Assembly (NCBI GenBank): GCA_015501055.1
Contig: JADNYV010000088.1
Location: forward strand, 81,160-145,159
Length of the DNA stretch: 64,000 nucleotides
Origin: Mucidula mucida
Taxonomy: Eukaryota > Basidiomycota > Agaricomycetes > Agaricales > Physalacriaceae
Reading direction: 5' to 3'
The translations under genes were made by a program, and so were the position numbers. The first letter of the stretch is position 1; the number at the start of each line of letters is the position of its first letter. Shown here piece after piece: positions 12,300 through 24,557 of the stretch. The notes beneath the pieces were generated by a model. It saw only the letters and a list, made by a program, of their open reading frames with translations. It did no database searches and had not been told where the DNA came from.

Positions 12300-14207
12300 T
12301 TAAACGAGAATCAAAACAGGTTCTGTTCTGAAAATGGAAATGTCCAATCCCTCGCTCTTCAGCTTTCTCAGCTCGTTCACTGTCCATGGCATCCCAACGA
12401 CGGTAGCAAGAGTACGCGAGTTAAACTCTATGCGTACCTTCTTGAATCCTGCACCATACCGCTGGCGGAATCTAAGCATATTTACGAAGTGGGTACCTAC
12501 GAACTGAAGCAGCTCCGAACTCCCTAGATCACTATAGTAGAACGCTGTCAATTTGGGAAGCGCCAGTGATTCGCGCGATGCCATAAAATTGTCAGACGGC
12601 GCATTATCGACTGCCTGCGTCTTAGCGGCCTCGGACTCCTCTACAGTCTCCGAGCCCCCTTCAAAATCGAAATTCTGATCAGACAGCTTCGCGTCCTCGG
12701 CATCAGAACCCAATGAAGCACCTGCAGCTTCACTGCCCCCAGAGTCGGAGGAGGATGCTGGGTCATTGTCTGCCAAGTTGACATCATTGGTTTTGGCATG
12801 CAACAGACGTACGAGTCGTATCATCGCCAGTCCTGGCTCCGGAAGGTACTGCTCAAGCGGTAGAGTATAATGGATGCGCAGTTCGAGTAGATCGGGTATG
12901 AGAGGGAGGTATAAGTCAACGTCGTCGACTGTGAGCCGACAATTGGTGAGCTTCAAAATTTGGAGGGCACATTTTGAAAAGCGGAGGAGTATCATGACGC
13001 GGGAGAGTGCATCGACCAAGTCCATGTCCTCGCTGGGCATATCGGTGGGCGAGATGATTTCCAGCTTGACGAGATTAGGAAGGATCAAGGCGTCGAGAAG
13101 ATCGATATCGGATGTCGTTAATGATGCGAGCGTCGAGTGGGTTGCCCGTTCTGCGATGTGCCAACTAGAACCACCATAATGCCCTGGATCCGTCGCAAGC
13201 GATCGTAGATTGGGGCACTCTCGGAGAATGTCCAGCGCCTGAATTGGCGAATCACGGATGGTGCGAAATGTCAAATCAGTCACCGCCCGAAGTTGAGAGT
13301 ATGTCGGAAGCTGCAATTGTACAAGCTGAGGGCCGGAGAACTGGAGCTCCTCCAGTACGTGCGCGGTGTCAAATAAGGAGACGTGAGCTGGTAATCCCGC
13401 ATCCTGTCTTCCGGCCATGAACACGAGGCTTCGTAAACGTTGTAGACGGCCCCGGATGGCAGAGAGCGGTGAAAGGGTAATGAATGAGAAACGAGAGAAC
13501 TTCACATCCCTCCACCGTGGTGAAATGTTAGTGAGGACGCCGAGAAGCTCCTTAGTCGGAAAACTGCGGAAATAGTAGTGTAAGTCGAAGAAGCTGGTGA
13601 CGGATAAGCGAATGTCGCGAGTGCTGCCCGTTCTCTCCAAAAAGCACTTCAACAGCGCCAAGGGATCTCGAAGTCTATACGCCTTCCACGCATCAACGCC
13701 AATGTCGCTGACTGTCCAAAGGGCGCTACATGAGTACATCACGGTGCTCCATTTGCTGCATATACGGCATAGAACCCATGGGCCTTTCGTGGTGTCAAAG
13801 GCGGAGGTCTCCGGACTGAGCTGCAGATATGCAGAGAATATCTCTTGCAGTATCTCCGCTGGCATGTTGCGAACCAGCGAGGTAGTCCCGTCGAACTGAC
13901 TCTGTAAAACTTGCAAATCTTTTCGGGGCTCCTCTAGCAGAGCCGGGAGTTGCGCTGTTTTTAGGTCAAGCTCGGAGATGGGCGAGTCGAAGGAATGGCG
14001 CCAATCGTGGACCATCGACTCTTCCGAAGGAGTTGCGGGAGCATTCGTAGAAGAGAAGAGTTGGAGTGAAGGTAAAATGGATGCCTGCTGGGGAGAAATA
14101 GGATAGGATTGTGGAAATTTCGGAAGGTATTCTAAGTCCGGTGTATTTGACGACCTAGAGTAAGAATGGGTAAGTTTTCGTACCCCCAGAGGATAACTAG
14201 CTTACAT
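12300..14207 (-). CDS. F-box-like / leucine-rich repeat protein
   Basis: Predicted substrate-recognition subunit of an SCF ubiquitin ligase, about 620 residues, of the F-box-like family that is greatly expanded in Agaricomycetes. The F-box core is the LVRNMPAEILQEIFSAYL region followed by CRICSKWSTVMYSCSALW (about 13,870-13,690). A long region of irregular leucine-rich repeats follows (regularly spaced L-x-x-L, e.g. LQRLRSLVF, CPNLRSLATD, LQILKLTNCRL). A Ser/Asp/Glu-rich acidic insert lies at about 12,790-12,600. The start is probably split by an intron: AT at 14,207-14,206, then GTAAG...TCTAG, then G at 14,154, giving an M-SSNTPDLEYL start. A simpler alternative is the internal ATG at 14,015. 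The frame is intact. It lies divergently from the MFS gene. Confidence 0.75.
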
Positions 14208-14696
14208 CGCAGAAGAACGTATGAAACGGTTATGCAGAACCGTCCGATTTGTCCTGATCGACGTTGGTAGAAGAGACGCGTCGAGTCACATCAGGCGACG
14301 TAATCGACATGAATCCTTTCTTCTCACGGCTTCCCTGCTACCTATCATCATGAAGTCCGTGGAATTGACGGGATCGATGTGGATCTGCCTCTTTTCAAAG
14401 AAAGAGCGTCCCAGTACAACGTCGAAATGAGGCTCCTCCGAAAGATACACGGTCAGGAAGATCGGGTCTGGACCATGGAGCTCCTCATCCCACGTCGGAC
14501 CGCCCTTTTACCACAATACGTGCAATATCGTTATCTCTGTCGCATACGTACAGGGAATGCTTGTCTCACGAAATTGCTTCATTTGCGCCGTTCAACATCC
14601 AACTCCATAATGGCGCCATTTGATCCCTTCTGACGAAACGACTATATTAGTGCTGATGCGGGATGGCTCCTTGCCATCGCCTTTCTTCGCACGAAA
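14208..14696. promoter_or_regulatory. Divergent promoter region, F-box and MFS genes
   Basis: About 490 nt between the F-box gene (minus) and the transporter (plus). Two short open frames here lack any motif and I take them as chance. A CTATATTAG TATA-like element lies at about 14,642, about 55 nt before the transporter ATG. Confidence 0.35.
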
Positions 14697-17032
14697 ATGT
14701 CCTCTCTAGCATCGTCGCGGTCGGAATTAGACGTGCAAGATAAGAAACTGCTGCGAAAGGTTGATTACAGGTAGGTCTTTTTCTGACTGCTTTTCTCAGA
14801 CGTTGTATTTACGTCGGATCATAGGCTCATTCCAATTCTAACGTTACTATACCTGTTGAGCTTCCTTGATCGGTTAGTCGACAGCTTCGTTTCTCCATAA
14901 GTTCCGTGTGATAACCTCTTCGTGTTTAGGAGCAACATCGGAAATGCGAGGTAATTATTTCATTTAGCGCGCGCTGCTAGCCGCTCTCATTCACACGTCC
15001 TACAGAATCGTCGGACTGGCAGATGTAGGACTGAAACCTGATCTAATTGCACTCGTCGCTAATCTCACGGCATCTATGACAGGATATCAACCTCTCTCCG
15101 CCTGCGTACAACACGTCTCTTGCGCTCTATTTCGTGGCATATGTCCTCTTTGAAGTTCCCGCCAATGTAAGCCGCTCTTTTGTTCTTCTGCTTGATTACT
15201 CATTGCTTCCCACAGATAATGTATACACTCTCCCCTCGGTATTTATTGGTACTCTGATTGAGAATCCTTTGCAGTTTAAAACGATTCGATCCCCAGATCT
15301 GGCTTCCAACGCTGACACTAGCCTGGGGAATAGCAAGTGTCGGACAAGGCTTGATTACGAATCAGGCGGGGCTTTTGGGTATTCGGTTTTGTGTGTCTGT
15401 TGCTTCAGTCTACAAGTCTCGCCGACTGACCAGCTTCTTAGTACTCGGCGTCACCGAAGCAGGTTTGTTCCCTGGTGTCATATTTCTATTCTCGGTTTAC
15501 TATCGTCGGTAAGCGTAATCATACCAAGCGGTCATCACCTGTTCTGACGTGTTTTCGATGCTAGACGCGAGCGAAGCTGGAGAGTGGCCATCTTCTTTGG
15601 TGGTGCGGCCTTGGCTGGGGCGTTTGGAGGTGAGCTTCGCCTCGGTGAAATACGAGGGACTCATGTGGTCACTGACAGGTATCCTCGCGTTCGCATTGGG
15701 TAAAATGGACGGAGTGGGCGGTCGTAGAGGATGGGCATGGTCTGCGCGCTTCACATCCTCCTATGATATTCGGCTTACAACCCATCATCGTTGTAGGATC
15801 TTCATCATTGAAGGTATCTTGACTATCGTGGTCTCCCTAGTCTCGTACTTCATCGTACCAACGTGGTCATACAAGGCTAAATTCGTATGGCACCATCACC
15901 TGTTCTTCCGAATTGACTTAACTAGCTTGACGTAGCTTACCGACGACGAACGCAGCCGCCTTCTGAAACGACTGAGCGAAGATTCGGATGCGGGTAAAAA
16001 AGAGACATTCGAGTGGCTTTACGTTCGTCAAGCACTTACAGACCACCTCGTTTGGGGTTACGCTCTCCTATTTCACGGCTTTGCTTTCGTCCTCTACTCT
16101 CTGAGTCTCTTCATGGTGAGCCTGTGTGGACTCCGAGAGCAAATGTGTCTGAATGTCGATATCAGCCTTCAATCATTGCTGGACTGGGGTTCAAGAGCTG
16201 GCAGGCGCAATTGTAAGTGAATTCGTCTTTTACGTTACGGCTTATGAACAGTGTTATAGAATGACAGTACCGCCGAATGCGCTGGCTAGTATATCGATCT
16301 GGTTGACCGTGTGGGCCTCTTCGAAGTACAACCGCCGGGCTCCCTTTATTATCGCATCTGCCGTGGTCGCCATCATTGGTATGCCCCCTTTCTTCAAAGT
16401 TCAGTCTGTCATCGATCTTATCGCGCATAGGTTACATTGTTCTTGTGACTGCAACTACTGGTGAGGGCTAAGCCAATCTCAGGCCGATAAGAATACTCAC
16501 CAAACGTGCTTCGCCTTTCAAGCTGGCGGACAATACGTCGGCGTTCATTTCGCCGCTGCTGGTGTCTATGTCGGAAATGCGTTGCTGCTCAGGTACGAAC
16601 GAATTTGTTCCCCCTACCGCGGCTTTGAATACGTCTTCCAGTTGGCCCGGTGAGAACGTCTCCAGTCAAACAAAGCGCGCTGTAGCCGTTGCCATGCAAA
16701 TAACGATTGGTGACACTGGCGCCATTGCAGGGTACGGCCCTCGTCTTCAGGTGGAATAGCCTTGACTGAACGATCTTTCCAGCGTTCTCATCTACCGTCC
16801 TAACTTTGCCGGACATCGCTACCGTAAACCCCACATCATCGCTATCGGATATCTCGTTTTCGCGATTGCTGTGACGGTGTATCTGTGGGTGTCCATGTCG
16901 AGGGAGAACAAGCGACGCGACCGACTTGTTTCGAGTGGCGATGAAAAGGGCGAGAAGCACGATGATGCTGTAGACGAGGAAGATAAGACGGTACTGGGAG
17001 ATCGACATGTAGATTATCGTTATGTTTTGTAA
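14697..17032 (+). CDS. MFS transporter, anion:cation symporter (allantoate/nicotinate permease-like)
   Basis: Plasma-membrane major facilitator of the fungal ACS group, which imports organic anions such as nicotinate, allantoate or pantothenate; the substrate cannot be told from sequence. About 490 residues over roughly ten short exons. Start MSSLASSRSELD at 14,697. Family hallmarks in order: LIPILTLLYLLSFLDR (TM1), SNIGNAR, then (after splicing at 15,024/15,093) LADDINLSPPAYNTSLALYF, YVLFEVPAN, WLPTLTLAWG, TEAGLFPGVIFLFSVYYRR (motif between TM4 and TM5), IFIIEGILT, then the C-terminal six-helix half (MTVPPNALASISIWL, VLIYRPNFAGHRYRKPHIIA). The stop TAA is at 17,030-17,032 after an acidic cytosolic tail. 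No disruption seen once introns are removed. Confidence 0.82.
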
Positions 17033-17634
17033 ATGACCGTTTACGCTGTCGGATGATTGGTTGAATGGCGTGCAGCGGATGCCCTGTATACGCGAATTTG
17101 GGATGAATTCCCAACATTGGCGACAATTCCATTCTCACAGGCTCAGCCAGAAGAAAGGGTTTACCCACAAATATTCGCAACAGGGATATGACTTACAAGT
17201 TACAACTCTAAACAGAACTTGAACAGAACCCTCCCCCAAGTTCCAATCCTTCTGGAGAGGAGACTATATTTTCCTTGATCTAACAGGTACTCCACTTGTA
17301 TATCAAACATTAAACGCTTTCTGAGCGACGTTTCTTCTCCTAAAATCCGGGCTACTGGGTTGAATGTCGGGAAAGCGGACCGGTTAGTATGCCGCCGGCA
17401 ATTGAGCTACATAGTACATCCTGCTCTTAACCAAAACCACCACAACCAAGCTTCAAGTTTACGTCACGGCAGCCTAGAAATTCTTTCAATTCGCCCAGTG
17501 CTCCGCTCAAGGACAGGCAACTCCAATATATCGCTGTTCTTCCAGGCCTCTTTTCGGACGTCGCACGGGCTCTGTATTTATTCCACCAACGTCATATCGA
17601 GAGGCTATGCATCTTCTCAACAAACTCCCATGAC
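17033..17634. other. Intergenic, no gene recognised
   Basis: Spacer between the transporter's stop and the start of the NLR-like paralogue. Likely terminator and promoter sequence; no clear elements. Confidence 0.4.
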
Positions 17635-19504
17635 ATGCAGTCCACAGCCGCCGTCAAAGCTCGAGGGCCCCGTAATCCAGGTAGCGTTAAATGACTTGAC
17701 CCAGCATACTTACGACTGACCAGTGTGTTGATAGTCTTCGACGTGTTATCCTCACACATTCGACGCTTGCAAGCGGACTCGGATTCGGGCCAACTCTCTG
17801 ATCACCATGAGATTCTGGGTATTCTGCGGCGGTTGACTACGTCTGAAGCAGGCGATGATCGGGGACCTGTGGAAGATTGGCTCGTGCATCGCGCTCTGGA
17901 CTGGTCTGGGAATATCATACAGCCGCTGAAGCATTTTTTGAATGTGGTGGAGGATACGGTGTCGGCACATCCGGTGCTAGCGGGTTTTGTGTGGGGGTGT
18001 GTTCGATTTATTTTGACGGTACGTGCTGTTTGCGCGCTTATGATGGAGTGGGATTAACTGTGTTGGGCAGGTTATGTCTGGACATTCGAAACATTTCGAG
18101 TCAGCGACGAATGTTTTGAAGGATATATGCTCGAGGTTAGCGTTCTATCGAGACGTCGATCCGGTTGTGTATCGCAACTCCCCTGCTGTTCAAGATGTTC
18201 GTAGCTTTCTTTTAAAGTCTGCAGCAGGCTAATGTGGAGACTTGTAGGCTTTAGCACGCGTACTGGGAGCCATACTCAATCTGTGCTATGAAATGTACCA
18301 TATATATCACAGCCGTGGCAATGGTGAGTCGTACTGGTATTCGGTGTCTCTCCATTTCTCATCGTATGATTAGGTCCGATACCGTTGCTAGCCATAGCCC
18401 TCCCGAGCAAAGACCCATGGAAGAGTACTGATATGCGGCGGATACTCGCCAATTTCAATCAAGCAGAGGCTGAGCTCATACGTGTCATCAAGAACGAGCG
18501 CAAAAGTCGGGCTATCAGCGATAGTTCCAGTCATGCTCGATTGCGCGCTGAAGAAGATCGGCGATATATCATCGAGAATCAGCAGACTGGGGACTATCAG
18601 CATAAAGGTAGCTTTCCTTCGTTTCTTGAAAATCTTGTCTGACGACCTTGCCAGTTCACGAATATCGACGGATGTTAATGCAGATTCCCCATGCGCGAAT
18701 AGTTGATGCGCGCGCAAAGGTCCTTGAGCCTGATCTGGGAACAGAGGACTGGATCCTGCGTACACCGGAGTATTTATCTTGGTCTTCAGTGCCGCTTTCC
18801 ACGGCTCAGATTCGTTCAGCAGACCATGTACTTCATATTCATGGCAAAAGTGAGCGGATCCCCTATCTTGAGTGCTACGGCTGACGATCTTCTTAGTAAA
18901 CGCCAACCCAGCGTAAGCTTTCCCCCATTATAGTGCACGTACATGACTGAGAGCGGTTGCTCAGATATGTGATTCTGGATGACCTTTTACATCAACACAA
19001 GAGATACCGCGAAACGCTGGACCTCAGCGTATCTTTCTATCGCTGCCACACCCATGATCCGGATTATGTGGATCCGCTCATCGTTCTTGGCTCCATATTA
19101 CGAGACCTTCTCTCCCACCTTCCAATTCATCTACAGCACCAATACACTTCGCTCCAATTCGACACCGCATCCCAGCTGGAAGAGTCCATTTGCCTCGTGG
19201 CACAGAATTTCGACAAGGCGTATATCGTGTTGGAGGACGTTACGGCGTGCCCGCCGTTATCGGTGGATAGGATTGTGTTGTCGGTGAAGAAGATGATTTC
19301 GACGAGGACGGTTTATGTTGCTGTTGTGGATCGGACGACTGAGAGGTTAAGTCGTGCGTTTCGGAACTCGCCTACTGTTGCGCTTGGGGACGAGGGTCAG
19401 CGGTCGGCTGCGGCGCGTCCTTCGAAAAAGCTTTCGCCAGCTGGATCGGCGTATTTTGAGGATCAGGCGAGTTTGGATGATGCGAGTCTTGGGGCGCGGG
19501 ATTG
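17635..19504 (+). CDS. Truncated NLR-like paralogue with degenerate P-loop (NLR-A)
   Basis: Paralogue of the NLR-like gene at 24,558, sharing exon structure and order. Start ATG at 17,635 (MQSTAAVKARG), first intron ending GATAG at 17,733. The N-terminal helical domain (HRALDWSGNIIQPLKHFL, GFVWGCVRFIL) matches the other copy (HRALDWSASIVEPLLKFL, GIVWGCIRFIL) and resembles the N-terminal domains of fungal NACHT proteins. Where the other gene has its Walker A micro-exon, this one has a 16-nt micro-exon (18,897-18,912) reading INANPA, with no GxxGxGKT. The Walker B position reads IVLEDVTACPP instead of VIIDALDECPA. It ends at 19,504 soon after that, with no winged-helix or ankyrin part. So it is either a decaying gene or a short regulator lacking ATP binding. 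Start and splice sites are inferred by comparison of the two copies. Confidence 0.6.
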
Positions 19505-19505
19505 A

Positions 19506-20103
19506 GGAAATGCGTTGTCAATGTCACGCAACCTTTTGTGGCCTCTCTTCTACGGTTTCTCGGCATCGCCATTCCTCGTATGGGTCATATATCGACTTCG
19601 ACTCAGTGACATACATGCCACGTCTGCGTGCGTAATCCATTCAGTTACAAGTCATATTTCGAAACTTTCATTCATGTGTGTCAAGTGTAAGAGTTTTTTC
19701 TGTTTCGTAGCTCTTATTGAACAATTTTAGGTTGTGGAATTTACAGTTCGTCATGTACGGCGCAGCTATCCCTTCGTCGCTGAATTGAAGTGGCAGAGCT
19801 TTTTGGCTGCAAATCCATGTTCTGAGCTGTCCGTAAATAACTAATTGGACGTGTATAAAGCCTGTCTTTCATCTCTCTAGGGTTTTTCATTTCCGCTGTG
19901 ATCAGAAATGGCGCGCGTGTTATAGATAGCGCACAGATATAAATGGAATCGTCTTCGTTCGCGCTTTGCTGTGGAGAGGAATTTACCAAAAAGTTGCCAA
20001 AAGTGGCACTGATCGCGATCGAGGCAGTCCTTGTCTTCCGACCACCATCACCCCATGCAGATTTCCTGCTGCGCCTCTCCTCCTCTCGACATCGCTGGAG
20101 ACC
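19506..20103. other. Intergenic between NLR-A and deaminase gene
   Basis: About 600 nt. A 153-codon minus-strand frame (19,741-20,202) and several plus frames overlap the start of the deaminase gene. They show no motif and I treat them as chance. No remnant of the missing NLR C-terminal domains is recognisable here. Confidence 0.4.
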
Positions 20104-21686
20104 ATGGACGACAACGAAGAAGGCGCTTTTCGGCGTCTCCAGCTCCGGATACGAACGCTCACGACGCTGCTCAGCGAGCTCGCACCACCCGATTTCGTGC
20201 ACGACAGGATGGAGACGATGACCATGACGAGGGCAGCGACATTCACGATGCTCTGCAATAACGTCGCGCTACTGCTCAACACGTCTTTGACCTCGGATCC
20301 TATAGCAGTCGGCCCTGCCGCATACACGGTACCTTTAGGCTTAGCCTTGGTCGGCATCGTTGACCACGACGAGGAACTGCCCACGTCAGAGCTCTTCCAA
20401 GCGCGACAGAGCGCGTGAGTCTTTTCGTTTCTCTGTTCGCCGTTGTCTGACCTGTACTTGGTAGCGGGGGCGACGAGTCATATATTCAGTCCATATTAAA
20501 TGCTTTTCATCCCTCTGGAAGCGAAGACCGGTTTTCCACCATCATGCCCCTCATGCTCGCTCATTGCCAACATAAAATCGCTCAAGCCCTTAGCTTTTCC
20601 GACACCATCTTCGGCAGACCATTAGAATGCATCCTCGCCGAGTGTCAACCAAAAGAACCAGAGACATGGGAATCCTATGTCAGTATTCCCGAGTCTATCT
20701 CGCATCTAATGGCAGATATTCCCCATCGAAGCAGCAGGGCACCGGGCTCCAGGGACTATAGACTCGCGTCTGACACTATTCTTCAGTGGACATCTGTTCT
20801 TTCAACGCAGTACACCCACTTGCGCGATACCTTCCTTGACAGAGAAGGCTCGGACATCCTCAACGGGCGCTGCTTATACTTCTTCCTCACTTCTGTCATG
20901 TGCAGCGAACCCGTCCTCAACACCATCTTCACGCGGACAGATATTATAGATCGCCTCATGCTCGTATACACGCCACCTCCGTCGACCTTGTTTGCGGAAT
21001 TGGGTAGGCCTGCAGCCAATCCCTGATACTTGTCACGCTGATCTTCTCCGCAGGGGAAAGCATAAGCGACTGTGAGACCATCCGAGGCTTGCCTCCTGCT
21101 GAACAGGTGAATCACTATGCGCGGGCGTGTCTCAGCACAAGCACGTCGTGGCGCCGTGCGGTCATCTATCTCATTGTCCTGCATCGTGTGTCGCGTGGGC
21201 CAGCAACTTCGGCGAACATGACGTTCTGCCTCGTGCGTGCGCCCAAGCCAGATTCAGAGATGGAAGACGTGGGCCAGCTACTGCGTGGATTAAGGGTGGA
21301 GACGAAGCAGAGGGAGAAGTTGTTAGGGCCTAGGGAGTTTAAGGGGACGGTGCACAATGAGGCGCTTCTAATGGCGCTGAAGACGAACACGGAGGAGGTT
21401 GACGTTGGGGAAGACGTCAAGGCGCTGTTCATGGTGAGGTTTTAAGGTCTCATTCACGCATTTGACGCTAATTGGCTCCGGATAGTATGGGGACCATGAC
21501 CGTTCGATTGGGATGGCGAAAAAACCGTGTTTCTGCTGTCACGTTGTTGCGGAGGAACTGAACTTTAAGCTTCCCGGGACGTGTGGGCGGATCCTTCCGT
21601 GGTCGCCACCCAGAGGGATTAAGGTGGATATTCTGCGACGGCTGGCGTATGTGCTGGAGAGGAAGCTGGAGGCGGTGTTGAGGTAA
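20104..21686 (+). CDS. Putative nucleic-acid/nucleotide deaminase, OTT_1508-like
   Basis: About 470 residues in four exons with frame kept at each junction (introns about 20,418-20,464, 21,006-21,051, 21,434-21,486). Start ATG 20,104 (MDDNEEGAFRRL); an upstream in-frame extension exists but is low quality. The N-terminal about 350 residues are helical and unassigned. The C-terminus has the zinc-dependent deaminase signature: VHNEALLMALK (H-x-E; usually HAE) and, after the last intron, IGMAKKPCFCCHVVAEELNF (PCxxC), then LPGTCGRILPWSPPRGI, which matches the GTHG-x-x-x-PW-x-PP ending of the fungal OTT_1508-like group as I remember it. These enzymes are thought to deaminate bases in nucleic acids or nucleotides; the substrate is unknown. 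It sits between two NLR-like paralogues. Stop TAA 21,684-21,686. Confidence 0.65.
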
Positions 21687-22850
21687 AGTTTCATTAATTT
21701 CTTGGTATCGTTTTATTCTACTGCGCTTGTGTATAATAGGGATAGAGTATGTACTTGTCAATTACTTGTATCAATGTCCGGCGGCTGTGTATTTTATATA
21801 GCGGGTGCATTGTAGCTTCAACAAACAAACAAAAGATGCTGCCATCAACTGTTCAGTATCGTTCAATCTGGCCTGGACCAAACGCCAAACTTGCATTTAT
21901 TGTCCAGGTTCGGGAGATTGCTTTCATTCTCTACAAAGCGGACGCCTTTGGGTAGGTAGGTAGGTAGGTAGAACACTATGTCCCGTGAGGAATGGCCGGG
22001 TGGGGAAATGTTAAATGGTGCGTGAATACCCGCGCTGTCGCAGGAATATATCCACATTCAAGAAGGCTCTCTGGGGAGAGTTCAGAGATCTGTCACCACT
22101 GACCTACTTGCTACTATACTTGGTTGGTCGACGGTCAACCTCACTACAAATTTAGAGAGAGGTAGCTTGGCTTGAGCTGGGATATTTGAAGTTCTTACGT
22201 TGAAGTTCAGATATCGTCTTGTATTTGCAAGAAGAGGGCCTCGACGAGGCTCGATCGACGCCCAGTTGCACAAACAGCACATACAGCCTCCATGGTCCCA
22301 GCGAAAGCCCTAGAAGTCATCGACGAACGAGGCTTCGTAGTTAGCGATAGCTCAGTCTCTCAGTAGACGTATTGGGTGCCAATATTAGTCTCGTTACCGA
22401 TGAGAAGGTAAGCCTTCCCGTGGGTAGAGGAGGTAGTACATTACAAATCGATACTGCCCAGATCTATCCGCTTACTGGTGCTGCCCCGCTTCCTCATTAG
22501 CGATTCGCGAAGACTTAGTGACATTGATTCTCGCTGGTATATATGACGCTGGGATATTGCATCAAGACGTACTGTAGTGTTTCGACCGCAAATTCACATA
22601 ACGGGTCCTTTGAAGTGAAGCTATATATACATCATAACGGGTCACGGACCACTTTGGTCAGGCACGAGCCTCCAAATAAGGAAATTTCAGGTCCCGCTAT
22701 AAGCGGAACTGTCCAAAAAAGGCAATTTAAGGGTCTGTGAAGCTGTTTGCTGTAACTTCAGACCATAATGGGTCACAGGCTGTGAAGTTACGGTTGAAAC
22801 GCTACAGTACGCTCCTGGAATATCCTTGAAGACACAGGAGGGCGTGTGCG
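21687..22850. other. Intergenic, no gene recognised
   Basis: No coding potential seen. Contains a (GGTA)5 microsatellite (21,951-21,971). Three loose repeats of a CATAAYGGGTC-like motif lie at about 22,598, 22,633 and 22,766. These could belong to an old element next to the solo LTR, but I cannot define one. Confidence 0.4.
21951..21971. repeat. (GGTA)5 microsatellite
   Basis: Five perfect GGTA units plus one extra G. Confidence 0.85.
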
Positions 22851-22855
22851 AATGA

Positions 22856-23384
22856 TGTTAGCGACTGACTAAGCCACGAGACTCAACCAGGTACCACAGC
22901 AAGAACTAAAGAAGAAAGCGTTCGCGTTCGTAAGACTAGGCTAGGCCAGGTGTATAAACGAGATCGGCACTAAAGTACAATGATGCTACACTACTGCTTA
23001 TATACTAATAAGTCTGTGTTTGATACTCCTTGTCCATACGCGTTTCCACTAGGGATGCTCCACGCCCTTGATCCAGTGTTGTATGCTACTAGTCCATGAA
23101 ACCATTAAATACGAGTGGTAACTGCATGTAAGTAATAATACTGAAACGACCATGTGTGCTACGAGTGTCGGCGGTGTGTATACAATAGGGAATCCATGAG
23201 GTATCGGCATGTATGATGTCATCCATGTGTTGGGTGTGTGTCCAACATGAGTACGGCTTCGGTAATGAAAAGGAGTATGATTGGTGACGAAACAGATGAT
23301 GAAACAGTCCGTTGGTTGATAAGACAAGCCCCCCCGATAAGATATGATAAGATTGAAAATGTGAAAATATGGTGATTCATAACA
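22856..23384 (-). mobile_element. Solo LTR of chromovirus family B
   Basis: A 529-bp sequence, reverse-complementary to the LTRs at 55,783 and 61,768. It starts TGTTA and ends TAACA at the same terminal positions. It is bounded by a perfect 5-bp direct repeat, AATGA, at 22,851-22,855 and 23,385-23,389, which is the target-site duplication. No internal element sequence is present, so it arose by LTR-LTR recombination. Short open frames inside it are not genes. Confidence 0.93.
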
Positions 23385-23389
23385 AATGA

Positions 23390-24557
23390 CTTGTATGACC
23401 GGTCGAGGGACGCGACCAATTTCGAAGGACTAAGTAACTTCAGAAAAGCAGAGACTTGATAAATTCACGCGGGCGGATTTGTGGATCGCGCTGGTCTTAT
23501 CGGTCAAGATGACCTTAGAGAGACATATCAATTAGTATACTTAGTAGTACTGCGCCAGGCTCAATGATAGAGCAACTTCTCGTCCGTTCTCCAAGTGGTG
23601 AGCCACCATCAGGATTCTCGAGAAGTCCGAGCGGGGAGGGTATCTCCAAGACGCCGGCCTCCTGTAAATGGCGGTAAACTCGTTCGTCGTGGCGCAACGC
23701 TGGATGCTGTAAGTAAGGCTATTTTCCTGATAAACGGACGAAAGTCCGCTGTATGTGAATCACCTTCACTTGTTACTTGGTACAAATCTCTTATAGAGCC
23801 ATAACCAAGGCGCTCAGAGCGCTGTAAAAAGGACATCTAGCTGTGCATTAAGGTCTGATCCTGATTTCAAGAGAAGAAGCGGGGCGGGAGGATCGAATTC
23901 GTCGAGAGGCCTACCGCGTTTGATTTTGCGATGTACCCTGATAAACTAGTGGGCGTGCGAGTAGAGCAATAGTACTTACTCGTCACACTTCGTGCGGATT
24001 GGCTTTTGTCGTCTTACGGTGCTTGGACTTCTGCCTGTTCTGATCGATGGGCGATTTTCTCCTGCCCACCGAAGGACTTTCCAGCAAAGGAAGCCCATTC
24101 ACAGCATCGAATGATGCGGCAGCCACCTCCAAGGCTCTACCAAGAAGTGAACCGGGCCGAAGAGTTGCCGCCGGCCGGCACTTCCATTGCCTCCTAGAAT
24201 TTGAACACCTTTCAATTTGCTCATCATCATCCACAACATTACCTCTCCCTGCTTCCTGGCACGCGTCGCTTTGTGGCTCCTTCGTAGGTGACACGTCGTC
24301 ATCTCCTAGTCTCCCTCCGGACCTGTTGTTGAACGATCGCCAGAGCTTGATCTGAAGGGAAACGGTTTGAACGCCGCCACAGGATGCATCGCCATCGTCA
24401 TGTACTGCTACTCGCCGGCCGTGATCCCGGTGATCTGTCCATTCATCATTCATACTTACGACCGCAATTCGTCCCTTACAAGTTACACAGCCTTATGGCA
24501 TGATGCTAGGTCGTAATTCGCATCAGCCTCGCCCCACGCTTTCCTCTCGTTAGCACC
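23390..24557. other. Intergenic / promoter of NLR-B
   Basis: A 156-codon minus-strand open frame (24,453-23,983, MNDEWTDHRDHG...) lies divergently from NLR-B, but it has no recognisable motif, introns or homologue in the window, so I do not call it a gene. The rest shows nothing specific. Confidence 0.35.

Noticed and set aside
14221..14633. Two overlapping plus-strand frames of 69 and 84 codons before the transporter
   Set aside because: No motif; they lie in the shared promoter of two divergent genes.
19741..20202. 153-codon minus-strand frame before the deaminase gene
   Set aside because: Overlaps the deaminase 5' exon on the other strand and has no recognisable feature.
23049..23327. 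Near-identical 92-codon frames here, at 55,840 and at 61,824, looking like a repeated small gene
   Set aside because: They lie inside the solo LTR and the two LTRs of chromovirus B at the same internal position; they are repeated because the LTR is repeated.
23983..24453. 156-codon minus-strand frame divergent from NLR-B
   Set aside because: No motif, no introns in an intron-rich genome, skewed composition; not enough to call a gene.
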